Positions 33,765 to 43,159 of a DNA stretch of 64,000 nt are shown here, piece by piece; the stretch's first letter is position 1, and each line of letters opens with the position of its first letter. Source of the DNA: Auricularia sp. M13 (Eukaryota > Basidiomycota > Agaricomycetes > Auriculariales > Auriculariaceae); NCBI GenBank assembly GCA_037042915.1, contig CM073203.1:434001-498000 (forward strand). The letters run 5' to 3'. Under the pieces are notes generated by a model. That model was not told the origin of the DNA. It was given only the letters and a program-made list of their open reading frames with translations, and ran no database searches. Made by a program: the position numbers and the translations under genes.

Positions 33765-34331
33765 CTAGTAGAACTTTGGCCATGGGTGTTCTTCCCGAGT
33801 GTGGCGAGTCGCCCGAGTTAGGAGCACGCGAATAGCCACCTGCAGCTGCCTGTTGACGTTTGCGAGCGCCTCAGGCTTACTGTGCGCAGTGAGGTCCCCG
33901 CGAGTAAGGATGGGGCAAGCCGACGGCAATTGGGGACGCTCCTTGGTAAATTTGCGACGACTGCGAGGCTCAGGACGAGCGACCGGTGCACGAGCCTTGT
34001 CAGCAGCTGCATTGTGGGCTTTCCGAGGACTGGCGTGGCCAGAAGGCCGTACGACTGTGACAATGGGCTTCGCGTATCCGTACTTGGAGGACGGCCGCAT
34101 GGTGGGCGAGGTTACGCAGGAGCTGAGCGCTGAGCACTGAGGAGAGACCGAAGTGAAACAAGCTGACGCGCAAGTTCCGCGCGGGTTCTGTGTATTCCGC
34201 CCACTAAGTAGGAAACAAGTCTTCAGCTGCCTCGTTGAAGCAGCGTGCAAAACCAGTGGGCCCGAGCAAGAGATGCGCATGCCGGGGTCCAGTGGATGCC
34301 CTTTCTTAGAACGCCGCAGCGCCCAATCCAC
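33765..34331 (-). pseudogene. C2H2-like family member, diverged or decayed copy
   Basis: An open frame whose end reads N-R-Q-L-Q-V-A-I-R-V-L-L-T-R-A-T-R-H, nearly the same as H-R-Q-L-E-V-A-N-R-V-L-V-T-R-A-T-R-H in the gene at 39417. The preceding part has no proper Cys2-His2 spacing, and the family start (F-x-V-T-D) is missing. The family's upstream element sits at 34226-34252 within the 5' part of this frame. It could be a separate small gene starting near 34100, but loss of the finger argues for decay. Confidence 0.45.
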
Positions 34332-34688
34332 GTGCGTGGGCCGCAGGGCTGCACCAACAGTCCTATTTGGTCATCGTGTGAGCCTGTAAACCGCAGATTT
34401 GGCAGCCAGCGCCCCGCCTAGGGCGAACAGGATGGAAGGAAGCCAGAGAGTCTCGGTTGAACATGCATCCCAAAGAAACTGTAGCACTCGAGATACGACA
34501 TTGACAAAGTGCTGCTGCGCCTGCAGCAACCAGGCGAAAAATAAGGCCAAGGGAGAAGAAGCACGCGGATGAATCGAGAATTGCAGCGATTCCGGCTTGT
34601 CACTGTGAAAGTCCGCGAAAACATCGTTAACGGTCATGCAAAGCAATATCAAGTACTGTACAGTGTCCCTCCTTGCACAACGCCGGGT
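34332..34688. other. Intergenic, nothing recognised
   Basis: 357 bp between the decayed C2H2-like copy and the 3' end of the PalI/SUR7-like gene. No repeat, RNA gene or supported open frame was seen. Confidence 0.5.
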
Positions 34689-35510
34689 CTATGCTCTACT
34701 GTCCCCATTTGGTTTTTCGACGGCATTGACGTGTACGCCGGGTTCGCGCCCCTGCTCGTGCTCGATGCCGAATCCACAACAGTCGCAGACGACAATACTG
34801 GCAAAGACGACCTCAAGCCAGAGCAGGCCAGCAGCACCGACGGTCATCCAGACCGCCGGGCCATAGTCGATGGCTATGCGGAGCCCGAGGCCCGACAGGA
34901 TGGCCGCCAGACGGCTCTGGGCGATGGCGACGAGCGCGACGTCGATGGCGGCGCTGACGCTGGTGAGGAACGCGGCGAGGAAGGAGATGACGAGCGCGGC
35001 GATTCCCCACGCGTGCGGGGCGTAGGTATATAAGGACGCGACGCCCGGCGCGAGCGCGAGGAAGGCGAGCAGCGCGGAGACGGGGTGCAGGACGAGGACG
35101 ACGGTGAGCCCCTCGACGACGATGCTCGCGGCCTGCGGCTGCCCGGTCAGCTGCAGGATGTCGTCCGGCAGCTTGTAGCCCAGCGTGTTGTTCGAGCAGC
35201 GCTCCGCGTCCGGGTTCGCTGCGCTGTCCGTGGCTGTCAGAGTCCGCGGTGAATGCATTCAGAAGCTGGCTGCCACTCACGAGAAGGCGCAGTACCCCCA
35301 GACGCCCGCGCGGATGGTCGTCGCGACGCTCGGCGGCGGCTGGTCCGGCAGCAGGATGGCGTGCACGTCGAGCAGGTACAGCTGGGGGATGATGGGCGTC
35401 GAGAGCGACACGAAGAGCAGCAGCACCGTCGCCGACAGCAGCAGCACCGGGCTCAGCGTCGTCGGCAGCGCCATGTTCTTGCGCGGGCGGAGGAAGCGCT
35501 TCCAGTACAT
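34689..35510 (-). CDS. PalI/SUR7-type four-helix membrane protein
   Basis: Two exons. Exon 1 (from 35510, M-Y-W-K-R-F; a second Met at 35474) has a first helix, L-S-P-V-L-L-L-S-A-T-V-L-L-L-F-V-S-L, followed by S-T-P-I-I-P-Q-L-Y-L-L-D and the extracellular G-V-W-G-Y-C-A block. A gtgagt intron then joins to E-R-C-S-N-N-T-L-G-Y-K-L-P, giving the paired Cys of the claudin-like fold. Three more hydrophobic segments follow in exon 2. This plan matches the SUR7/PalI (Rim9) family. PalI/Rim9 members act at the plasma membrane in ambient-pH sensing, SUR7 members in eisosomes and wall integrity; which applies here is not decided. Confidence 0.7.
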
Positions 35511-35776
35511 CTTGCTGCTCGTCCTCGTCGCGGGCCAGCCTGGCTCATGAAGAGCGCTGAGAGTGGTGCCGAGCAAGCCTATTGCGACCAAGAGCGCCCG
35601 TTTGCTGGTTCTATTGATGGCACCATGTCAGTCCCGAGTCCAGTCGTAGTCCAAATGAGTGATATCTATGCAACCCGTAGCGCAAATTCAAAGCAAAAGC
35701 AAAAGCTATCATACACATCCCAATTACCCGCCCTCTTCAAGTTCTAGTAACTTACAAACCACCAAGATGCACGCGC

Positions 35777-37443
35777 TCAGTCGTCCGCCTCCTCCGCCAA
35801 AGACAGCCGCTCATGGCATAACCGAGCGACAAGAGCGCCGTCTATAGGGATCTCGTTCCCTTGAAAACCGTCTGGATAGTTGACTGGCGGCGTCGCCGGG
35901 TTGGTAAAGTGTCTACACGAGATGTCAGAGGCAATAGATAGCGTAGCCCGCGCGAGCGTACCGGTTTCCCCAGAAGCCATAGTGCGTCATGCCCAGTGCG
36001 CGTGTGGTCCACTCGTAGTCGTACGCGAATCCCTCAGGGTAAAAGAACTCCATCACCGTCGAGCGCTGTGTGGGCTTCATCCACACGAGCGCCGTGAGGC
36101 CATTGCCGTGCACGCCCATCATGATCTACAGCCACAGTGAGCAAGCAGTCAAGTCGGGAGACCGCGAAAAGCGCCCACCGTAGTCCGTGCAGCGAGCCGC
36201 ATCTGCTGCTCGCGGGACAGCTTGTCCATGCTGACGATATTGACCTCATACCCATACTTGTCTCTGAGCTTCTCCAGCTCGGCCACCAGCACTTCGTGGT
36301 CGCGCGGTATGAGCATGCGCCGCCCCCACTCCTGGCGGCTGATATACGTGATGACGCCCTTCTTGAGCGCCGCGGCGTCCTCCGCGGGCGTGACGCCGGC
36401 AAACTCGACGACGTTCGCGCGGATGGTCGCCCACCAGTACTCGCTGGCCTTGAGCGCGAACGGCTCGCTCGCCGTGCGCTGCGTCGCCTGGAAGTGCGGC
36501 CCTTCTATGGCCGCCGCGCGGTCGGCCAGCACGACGCGCGCGTAGACAAACGGGCGCGCCATCGCGGCGCGGTCCGCCCAGTCCTCGGCGAACTCGAGCC
36601 CGGTGGACGGGAAGGCCGCGCGCAGCACCCACTCGTTCATGTGCGCGTAGTCGCGCCAGCCCGTCGTCGGCACGTGCACGAAGGACCACCGTGCGGGCGG
36701 GGGCAGCGTCGTGCGGCCGTCGCGGGTCATGGACGGGTCCAGCACGGCGTAGGTGCGCCACATGCCGAAGAAGAGCTCGGCGACGAAGTGGTAGTAGTGC
36801 GTCAGGCTGAACAGAAAACAGGGGATCAGAGAATGGGTGGTGTAAGGTGAGATTGGACGCACAATTGCTTGTTGTCGGTCGTCATGAACTGCTCAGTAGA
36901 ATGAGTGGATGCACTCAGCATACGAGCGAGCGTGCGTACAGTGGTACCATCTATTGGCGTTGCGCTACGCCCGCCAAACATGGCTTCGGCCTCAGCAACG
37001 GTGAGCACGCGGATATCCTTGTCCGTGGGTTTGCGCGCAGCCTCCTCCTCGACGCCGTTCGCGATCCTGACGCCAGTGCTCGTTATAAGATGTCTCGACG
37101 GGACCTGCTCCGGGTGATCTGTGACAATGAGCATAGTGCCGTTCAGCACATATAACCGCTCGAATATTGTCCATCCTGCGCGGTGCGTCAGTCAGTCGCT
37201 CCGCAGGACCAACGCAGGGTGCGCACCTGGCACGTGGTGCAGAATCTTCGTTTGCGGGACAGTATCTGGCGGGTTGGGTTGGCCTGTTGCAGAGTCCTCG
37301 CTGGGAGGCTTGACGACGAGCTCGCTGGGCTGGCCAGGCGTGGCAGGATGTCGGAGGCCGTCAAAGTCGAAGTGGAACAGAATAAAGCAGACAACGATGA
37401 AGCCAAGGATGGTCAGCTCCCGCGACGACGCAATGGCACGCAT
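35777..37443 (-). CDS. GT61-family glycosyltransferase (type II membrane protein)
   Basis: Starts at 37443 (M-R-A-I-A-S-S-R-E-L) with a signal anchor T-I-L-G-F-I-V-V-C-F-I-L-F-H-F. The second exon (to about 36940) carries R-L-Y-V-L-N-G-T-M-L-I-V-T-D-H. The large exon (about 36800-36180) includes Y-Y-H-F-V-A-E-L-F-F-G and R-Q-E-W-G-R-R-M-L-I. The next has M-M-G-V-H-G-N-G-L-T-A-L-V-W-M, then V-M-E-F-F-Y-P-E-G-F-A-Y-D-Y-E-W-T-T-R-A-L-G-M. The last exon ends at 35777. These are hallmarks of GT61 (DUF563), whose members transfer xylose, arabinose or GlcNAc in the secretory pathway. The H-G-N-G-L-T loop is intact. Donor and acceptor sugars cannot be read from the sequence. Confidence 0.85.
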
Positions 37444-37722
37444 TGCAGCTGCCGCCGGCGTAGCGAGCGGTACGGTTGAGCAGAATTTGGGAGGCGGAGG
37501 TAAGAGCGGCGCTGCTGCGGATGCATCCGCAACTCGCATCGCGATTCTTGGGCCCAAAATGGAAATTATTCACAAAGAGTATCTACTGTATCAGCCAGCT
37601 AAGTACTGTATCTCCTCGTAGCAGATATTCTGATGTATGTCGTATAAATTAGAAATCACAATTTCTGAGCAGCTTCAAGTCACAGCTCGGACTCTGAATC
37701 TCCCGCGACTCTCATCCCGACC
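37444..37722. promoter_or_regulatory. Divergent promoter region, GT61 and LRR-like gene
   Basis: 279 bp between the GT61 start codon (-) and the LRR-like start codon (+). No other feature was recognised. Confidence 0.35.
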
Positions 37723-38751
37723 ATGGCCATCTGCTTGAGCATGGTTGCTCATTGGACCAAAGAACTCATAGCGTCGCGCAGGATGCTCCGCTCGCAGGCA
37801 ACGTCCCGCGAGAACATGCTCCGAATATGCACTGGATGCATGTACATGCACCTTGGCGGCACCGACTTTGTCGACCTCCTCATTCTTTGCCCCGACCTAC
37901 GCAGGCTCAGAATCGTAATATCGCCTCGCAAAATCTCGATCTCCTCAGTGTCCGTTGAGATGCTCGATCAATACAGATCTTTGTCTTTGCTCAGGGAGCT
38001 CACCATCCAAGTCGGGGGAATGCAACGATACGACTTCTTCCTCCTGTTCTCCTTGCTGCCGTGGCTTCATACGTTGAAATTGATTTCGCCCCGCCTGTAC
38101 TACGGCGCTCCTGTCATCCCGTACCATGAGCCCCCGGAGTCTTGTCCGACCCCAGCTTGCAGCCTCGTGCGCCTGTCTATCGTCGGGAACATGCGTGGCG
38201 GCTTCGTCCATCTGCCCTTACTCCTCCGCAACTCGCACAGCACACTGCGCGAACTCTGCCTCGAGCATGTGGGCGACAAGGAGGCGCATCCCGCCGCTGA
38301 GCTGGTCGGCCAGTCCATCGGCGCCGCCCTGGCGCACTGCTCAAACCTGCGCGACCTCGCGCTGTGCTGCCACGATCTCGCGCTGGTGCCTCTTCTTTCC
38401 GTGGCAGCCTCCGCCTGCCACCGTTTGCGCTATCTGACGCTGCCGCGATGGCCCGACGACGACGAGGTTGCGGCCATCCCGCGCGGCGTGCGCAAGCTGG
38501 GTATATACGACATGAGCGCGCTGCCGCCGGATTACTTGTCCCTTCCGGAGGCCTCCCAGCCGTGGTACGACCTCCGGTCGGTCGTGCACCTCCCGCTCTC
38601 GGAATTGCAGGTTGTCTGCACCAGTCCGACGCTAGATGTGGCAAGCTGGAAGTCGCTGAAGGCGGATTGCGCCCGACGACGCGTGAAGTTCACCTGGACT
38701 GCGCCGCCGGAGGTACCGCCGGGGCTCTCATGGATGCCATGGCTTTTGTGA
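37723..38751 (+). CDS. LRR-like protein (intact family member)
   Basis: One exon, 342 residues. Leucine-rich repeat-like segments recur: C-P-D-L-R-R-L-R-I-V, S-L-L-R-E-L-T-I-Q-V, L-P-W-L-H-T-L-K-L-I, C-S-L-V-R-L-S-I-V-G, C-S-N-L-R-D-L-A-L-C and C-H-R-L-R-Y-L-T-L-P. This looks like the LRR half of agaricomycete F-box/LRR proteins, but the N terminus (M-A-I-C-L-S-M-V-A-H-W) shows no clear F-box, so ubiquitin-ligase function is only a guess. Two broken relatives lie at 18443-19426 and 31960-32530. An alternative start at residue 7 is possible. Confidence 0.65.
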   Translation: MAICLSMVAHWTKELIASRRMLRSQATSRENMLRICTGCMYMHLGGTDFVDLLILCPDLRRLRIVISPRKISISSVSVEMLDQYRSLSLLRELTIQVGGMQRYDFFLLFSLLPWLHTLKLISPRLYYGAPVIPYHEPPESCPTPACSLVRLSIVGNMRGGFVHLPLLLRNSHSTLRELCLEHVGDKEAHPAAELVGQSIGAALAHCSNLRDLALCCHDLALVPLLSVAASACHRLRYLTLPRWPDDDEVAAIPRGVRKLGIYDMSALPPDYLSLPEASQPWYDLRSVVHLPLSELQVVCTSPTLDVASWKSLKADCARRRVKFTWTAPPEVPPGLSWMPWLL

Positions 38752-39416
38752 CGCGTCCTGGGCGGTCAATTCCAGCTGCTAAGCATTTGGCGACTATGCC
38801 TATGTGCCACGTCACGCGAAATTCTCACGACTGCAGCCTAAAGCGCCTCTTGGTAGGGGAAAGCCTCGCTTCTGCATCTCTCAGGGAACAAGGTTTCGCC
38901 TCGCTCACGCCGCATGTTCCGACGCCCGATACACCCCCCTACGGTCTCTCGCGAATTGAAGACCCAGTATATCGGCTGTGCTGGGTAGAAGGCAAGCAAA
39001 GTCGAGCAACTCGCAGCTAACTGTCTCGGTAAGCCACAAGCTCGAGAACATTGGGCATGCATCTCACTCTATCTCAGACATGGCCGAGTTGCTCGCTGTC
39101 ACCAGAAAGTAACGATGTCTTCATGGACTTTCATGCACTGGCAGGAGAGGCGACTGGCGAGATTTTTATCGGCGTGGGCAACCGTTCGTGCTGCCCTGCA
39201 GTGGTCACCCTCGTGGATCTAGCGCCCTTGTGTTCTTAGAACGGACCGCGTTAGGCCCAGCCATGCATCTCGCGCAGGACTGCCTCTGTTGCACGCTGCT
39301 TCAACAAGGCAGACAGACCTGTTGACTGCCCGATTGCATGGCGGCCGAGAATACATAGCTCGCGCGCGAAATGCCCTGCCCTCTGTCTCACCCCTCACTC
39401 TCCAAAACTTCCCACT
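38752..39416. other. Intergenic upstream of the C2H2-like gene
   Basis: No gene is supported. It contains the C2H2-family upstream element at 39288-39314. Confidence 0.4.
39288..39314 (+). promoter_or_regulatory. Conserved upstream element of the C2H2-like family, intact gene
   Basis: Contains TGCACGCTGCTTCAACAAGG, about 105 bp before the start codon of the intact C2H2-like gene. This is the same sequence as in three other family loci, with one to four differences. Confidence 0.45.
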
Positions 39417-40244
39417 ATGCCGTCCTCGATGTTCCCAGTCACGGATTATGACCTCAAAGCTGCTGGGTTTCCCACAATCGGCAAATACACCCTGCGAAAA
39501 TACATCAGGAAGCGCTACTTGCAGCGGTACCGGGAGCCCAGTCCACCGCCGCCAGCCTGTCCTGTTTGCTATCCCACATCTAAGAGATTCACCAAAAATT
39601 CTTTCGCTAGGGCAAATGCATGGCTGGCCTCCGCGGAGACCGTCCCGGACGTCCCCGCCCCCGTCAACTTGAATTCGAATGAACAGACAGACTCGGAGTC
39701 TGAGTCGGACGCACAGTGGGGAGCGCGATGTGACGCGCAGTGGCACTGGCAGCAGCAGCAATATCGAAGCGAGATCGGGATGCAACGGTCAAATATGGTC
39801 CATCTCGACGCAGATAACCTGAAGCCCACCTGCGAGGGCTGCCGTCGGCAGTTTTACTCGGCGGACGCGTTCCGAGTGCATTTGCAGGACAGGGACCACG
39901 CGGTGTCTATCCTGCAGGCGCGGCGATGTATCAGGCGTACCGGCGAGCAGCTACCGATGACTGTCCACCCTGAACCTGCACAGCGAGCGACTGTTCACAG
40001 GCAGCTGGAGGTGGCTAATCGCGTGCTCGTGACTCGCGCGACTCGTCATGGCAGGAAGTCACAGCCGCCGCCGCGAGGGCCGCGTGCACCGGCCCCGAGA
40101 GATCCTGACGACTGTTCTACGCATGATTCTTTCAGCGCCGTGTCGGAATGCCCGCCGTCGACACCGAAAATGGCGTCTGGGCCCACCATTGCTGAACGAG
40201 TCGCAGAGGTCCGGTACTTCCTCGAGTATGCATCAGGAAGATGA
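39417..40244 (+). CDS. C2H2-like zinc-finger protein (most complete family member)
   Basis: A single exon of 275 residues; an in-frame Met at 39429 (M-F-P-V-T-D) fits the broken paralogue better as start. Parts in order: V-T-D-Y-D-L-K-A-A-G-F-P, a basic Tyr/Arg stretch, P-P-A-C-P-V-C-Y, an acidic patch E-S-E-S-D, then the finger K-P-T-C-E-G-C-R-R-Q-F-Y-S-A-D-A-F-R-V-H-L-Q-D with R-D-H (C-x2-C-x12-H-x4-H). Then come R-Q-L-E-V-A-N-R-V-L-V-T-R-A-T-R-H and a C-terminal block A-E-R-V-A-E-V-R-Y-F-L-E-Y. The single finger and two C-x-x-C units could bind zinc; nucleic-acid binding is inferred only. Relatives are at 33237, 33765 and 41855. Confidence 0.55.
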   Translation: MPSSMFPVTDYDLKAAGFPTIGKYTLRKYIRKRYLQRYREPSPPPPACPVCYPTSKRFTKNSFARANAWLASAETVPDVPAPVNLNSNEQTDSESESDAQWGARCDAQWHWQQQQYRSEIGMQRSNMVHLDADNLKPTCEGCRRQFYSADAFRVHLQDRDHAVSILQARRCIRRTGEQLPMTVHPEPAQRATVHRQLEVANRVLVTRATRHGRKSQPPPRGPRAPAPRDPDDCSTHDSFSAVSECPPSTPKMASGPTIAERVAEVRYFLEYASGR

Positions 40245-40743
40245 CTGCGGTTATGGCCTTCCTCATGAAGCGTACAGTAGAAGAAGCGGTGGTCCAAACG
40301 AATCGACAGGAAGCGGTGTTCACTGCTTTTTTCCATCGCCTCAGCGTTCTCTTCTGTCATCAAGACTGATATGGCATTTATCAATTAGAAATCAGGACTG
40401 TCTCAGCCTCCCCGACGTCGTTCCACCACCAAGACTTGAGGTGGCAAAGCGGAGTCCGAATCCCGCGGACTGACTTGGTACAAGACATTCCCGATCAGGC
40501 GAACAAGAGAGCGCTTGGACGGCAGCGACCACTGCGGTGCACACCACGACGGTGGTACAGCGGGCGTGAAGCACGAGTATTGTTCTTGGGCTGCTAGTGC
40601 TACCACGCCCGCGCGTTGGACGGTATATAACGCCGGCGGCGAGACCTGGCATCGAGTCCCAGAACCCCTGGCCAGATCCCGCCTTGCTATATCATCCCGC
40701 CACTCGTCCAACGCAACACCACCTATACAACCCCAGAGCGAGA
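40245..40743. other. Intergenic, nothing recognised
   Basis: 499 bp between the C2H2-like gene and the small acidic protein gene. A TATATAA box-like sequence lies near 40623, about 120 bp before the next start codon. Confidence 0.4.
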
Positions 40744-41223
40744 ATGAGCTGCCGCGTCTTCGTCGTGCGCACCGACGCCGGCCTCTGGAGTCTCTGGCTC
40801 GAGACACGGCACAAGAACGACGCCGGGCTCGGGCTCGCCATCGCGCTCGCGGACGGCCACCCGCGCGAGTGCGCAAACCCGGTGCTCGACCCCCGCGCGT
40901 GCGCCACGGCGCTCGTCGTGGGCTGGCTGCCCGAGCGCCCGTTCGCCGCGCACCGCGCGTGGGCCGACAAGTTCTTCGACGCGGAGGAGGACGACGAGGA
41001 GGCGCCGCCCATCAACGACTCGCTGGACTTCGTGCTGCGCGTGCTCGACGACGCGTACGTCGCCGCGTATCTCGACGTCGTGCCCTCGCGCGACGAGATG
41101 GAGGACCTCTTCGACCCCGACTATGACGTCGTCGAGGACGCCGCCGGCAGCGACTCTGACGGCGACGAAGTCATCCTCATCTCGCCCAAACGCAGCTCGC
41201 ATTCTCCCGTGGAAGTGGTGTAG
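40744..41223 (+). CDS. Small acidic protein of unknown function
   Basis: An intronless 159-residue frame starting M-S-C-R-V-F-V-V-R-T-D-A-G. The codon use is strikingly GC-rich at third positions, as in the conserved genes nearby, which supports coding. The C-terminal half is very acidic (E-E-D-D-E-E, D-L-F-D-P-D-Y-D-V-V-E-D and S-D-S-D-G-D-E). It ends in a short basic/Ser tail, P-K-R-S-S-H-S-P-V-E-V-V. No family is recognised, and there is no signal peptide or membrane segment. A TATA-like box sits about 120 bp upstream. It may be a lineage-specific nuclear or cytosolic protein. Confidence 0.6.
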   Translation: MSCRVFVVRTDAGLWSLWLETRHKNDAGLGLAIALADGHPRECANPVLDPRACATALVVGWLPERPFAAHRAWADKFFDAEEDDEEAPPINDSLDFVLRVLDDAYVAAYLDVVPSRDEMEDLFDPDYDVVEDAAGSDSDGDEVILISPKRSSHSPVEVV

Positions 41224-41854
41224 TGGGAGCTGTAGCGCATAGCGCTCGGCTCCCATGCATGCCGCGTTTCTTGCCTCGGACACAACTTGAATCTACGTGT
41301 GTGTAATCTGTACTTGTGTACTCGCTCAAAGTGTATCAGTGCTTGCTCCAAAATGTACTCTGTTCGCCCGTGACGCAAAGTTGGTGAATTCTGGACGGAA
41401 CGTGGATTTGTGTTGGATTTTGTCCGCCTCGTTCCCGCCGCAAGGCACAATGGGGACAGTTGTTCTGCGCGAGGCGGAAGTGTAGAGTGTTTCGCTACTA
41501 TTGACGCGGAAGGTGATACCACAGAGTGCATGCAAGAGGAACCTCAGGAAGCGGCGACGACTCGCCAGCACGTCCGCTTCCGCCCGGCAACAATTCAGCT
41601 TGCATTGGAACAGAAGGGTCGCGTGCGTCTAATTGCATTCACAAGCCCGCGGTCGATCACAGTACGTAGAATATTCCCTGGCGGCGCCGTGAACGGGGCA
41701 GCGTTCCAGCAAACGTGAAGGGAGGCTCCTGGGATTATGGTGGCTAAGATGTGTTTACACCCACTGAAAGCCACATGCAACTCTTCAATTTGAGAATCAG
41801 ACCAGGTATACAAGACACCAAGTCTCAAAGTACATGGAGGAACCAGACGCATGC
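41224..41854. other. Intergenic, nothing recognised
   Basis: 631 bp with short overlapping open frames only and no recognisable domain or RNA gene. Confidence 0.4.
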
Positions 41855-42619
41855 CTATCTGTGCGATGAATACTCAAGGAAGTATCGTATTTCCGCCATT
41901 CGTTCGGCGACCACTGAATGCCCAGCTCCAGACGACATCCTTCCGCTCACAGACGAGACAGATGAGCGAGCTGCTCGATTTGACGCCGACAAGTAGTCCG
42001 CCTGCCGCTCAGCACGCCGGCGGGCCGCAATGGCCCTGACAACGCGCTCAGGAAGCGTCGACGGCTGCACGTTCGCATTGCACCGCGGTGCCGAGTTCGA
42101 CCGTACGAGGTCTTTCGCAGAGAGCGAATTCTCGGGCGGTATGTCGCGGCCGACCCACGGTCTGCTGTCGGCGACTCTTTCGCCGGCGAACAAGGAGGAA
42201 TGGCGCGTCTGGAGGAGGGACAGCGCATGCCGCTTTTGCGACAGGTGTTCGCTGTACGCGGCGGCGGAGGAGAACACCAAATGACAGCTCTCGCAAGTGG
42301 GCTGCAGCGGATTGCGGAGCGCTGCGCGTGCGACGGCCTCGGCGGTCCAGCGTGCGTGGGCGGCTCGCCCTAGGCCTATCACTGGCTGATATTCCGTGGC
42401 AGGTTTGCGGAAGGAGAGTCGCAGAGAGACCGTCACGCAGCTGCGCGGGCCGAGCAGTGGGGATTTCAGAGTTCGCGCTAGGCTGATGACAAGGTAGCAC
42501 TCGCGACGCGCGAATTCCCTCGCAGTGAGAAATGCCATTGACACGACGACTGCTTTTGCACTGGCAGGTGACGAGGAGGAAGAGGTCGGCATAGCGTCGA
42601 GGACGGTGACAGCAGGCAA
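41855..42619 (-). CDS. C2H2-like family member with altered N terminus
   Basis: An open frame of 254 codons. The finger Q-P-T-C-E-S-C-H-L-V-F-S-S-A-A-A-Y-S-E-H-L with Q-K-R-H keeps the Cys2-His2 spacing of the gene at 39417, and the end A-E-R-M-A-E-I-R-Y-F-L-E-Y-S-S-H-R matches its C terminus. The first 110 residues are unrelated to the family start, so the 5' part is rearranged or the true start lies elsewhere (an inner Met at M-A-F-L-T-A-R-E-F is possible). The family upstream element lies at 42707-42730, about 90 bp before the frame. It is oriented opposite to the 39417 gene. Confidence 0.45.
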   Translation of the reverse strand: MPAVTVLDAMPTSSSSSPASAKAVVVSMAFLTAREFARRECYLVISLARTLKSPLLGPRSCVTVSLRLSFRKPATEYQPVIGLGRAAHARWTAEAVARAALRNPLQPTCESCHLVFSSAAAYSEHLSQKRHALSLLQTRHSSLFAGERVADSRPWVGRDIPPENSLSAKDLVRSNSAPRCNANVQPSTLPERVVRAIAARRRAERQADYLSASNRAARSSVSSVSGRMSSGAGHSVVAERMAEIRYFLEYSSHR

Positions 42620-43159
42620 CAGGAGTACAACATGACGGGATGTGTATGTAGCCTTGCCTTCCCATGTGTGATAGAGCTGACGCGGGGCAGGCTAACCACG
42701 GTGACGGCCTCGCTGAAGCAGCGTGCAAGAACCTGCGAGAGTTGAAAAGGGACACGGATAGAGTCCAACCAGTCACGTTCAGTCAATGCGTAGAATGCGG
42801 CGGCGTCAAAATATGCACGAGAAGGCTGTAGGGCAGCATGAAGGTTCAGTGCGCACGGCTGGCGAATCTATTCTGAGAAGCCGTTAAGTTTTTTCGTGCG
42901 CCACGCTACCGTGCAGGCCCGCGGAAGCCGTCAGAGGAAAGGTTCTGTGGGAGCTGGCTGTTATGAAGATAATCTATGAGTTTGTTATGGTGAAGGGGAG
43001 TTGTATGGGTGGCAGCCTTCGAAATTCCAATGAACGCGCCTTCGTCAGCCATCCGATGCCGTGAATGAGTCCTGTATTCACCGACGAGCAGTCATCAAGG
43101 CCGGGGTCGCCGCTGTCGGTGTACAGTAGAACCAACCGAGCGACGGCGCAAGCTCTGAG
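42620..43159. other. Intergenic, with C2H2-family element
   Basis: Holds the C2H2-family upstream element (42707-42730). Nothing else was recognised before the fold-back element begins. Confidence 0.4.

Noticed and set aside
34226-34252. C2H2-family element as a terminal repeat of a mobile unit
   Set aside because: It occurs once per gene, upstream only and in one orientation relative to the gene; no partner repeat was found downstream of any copy.
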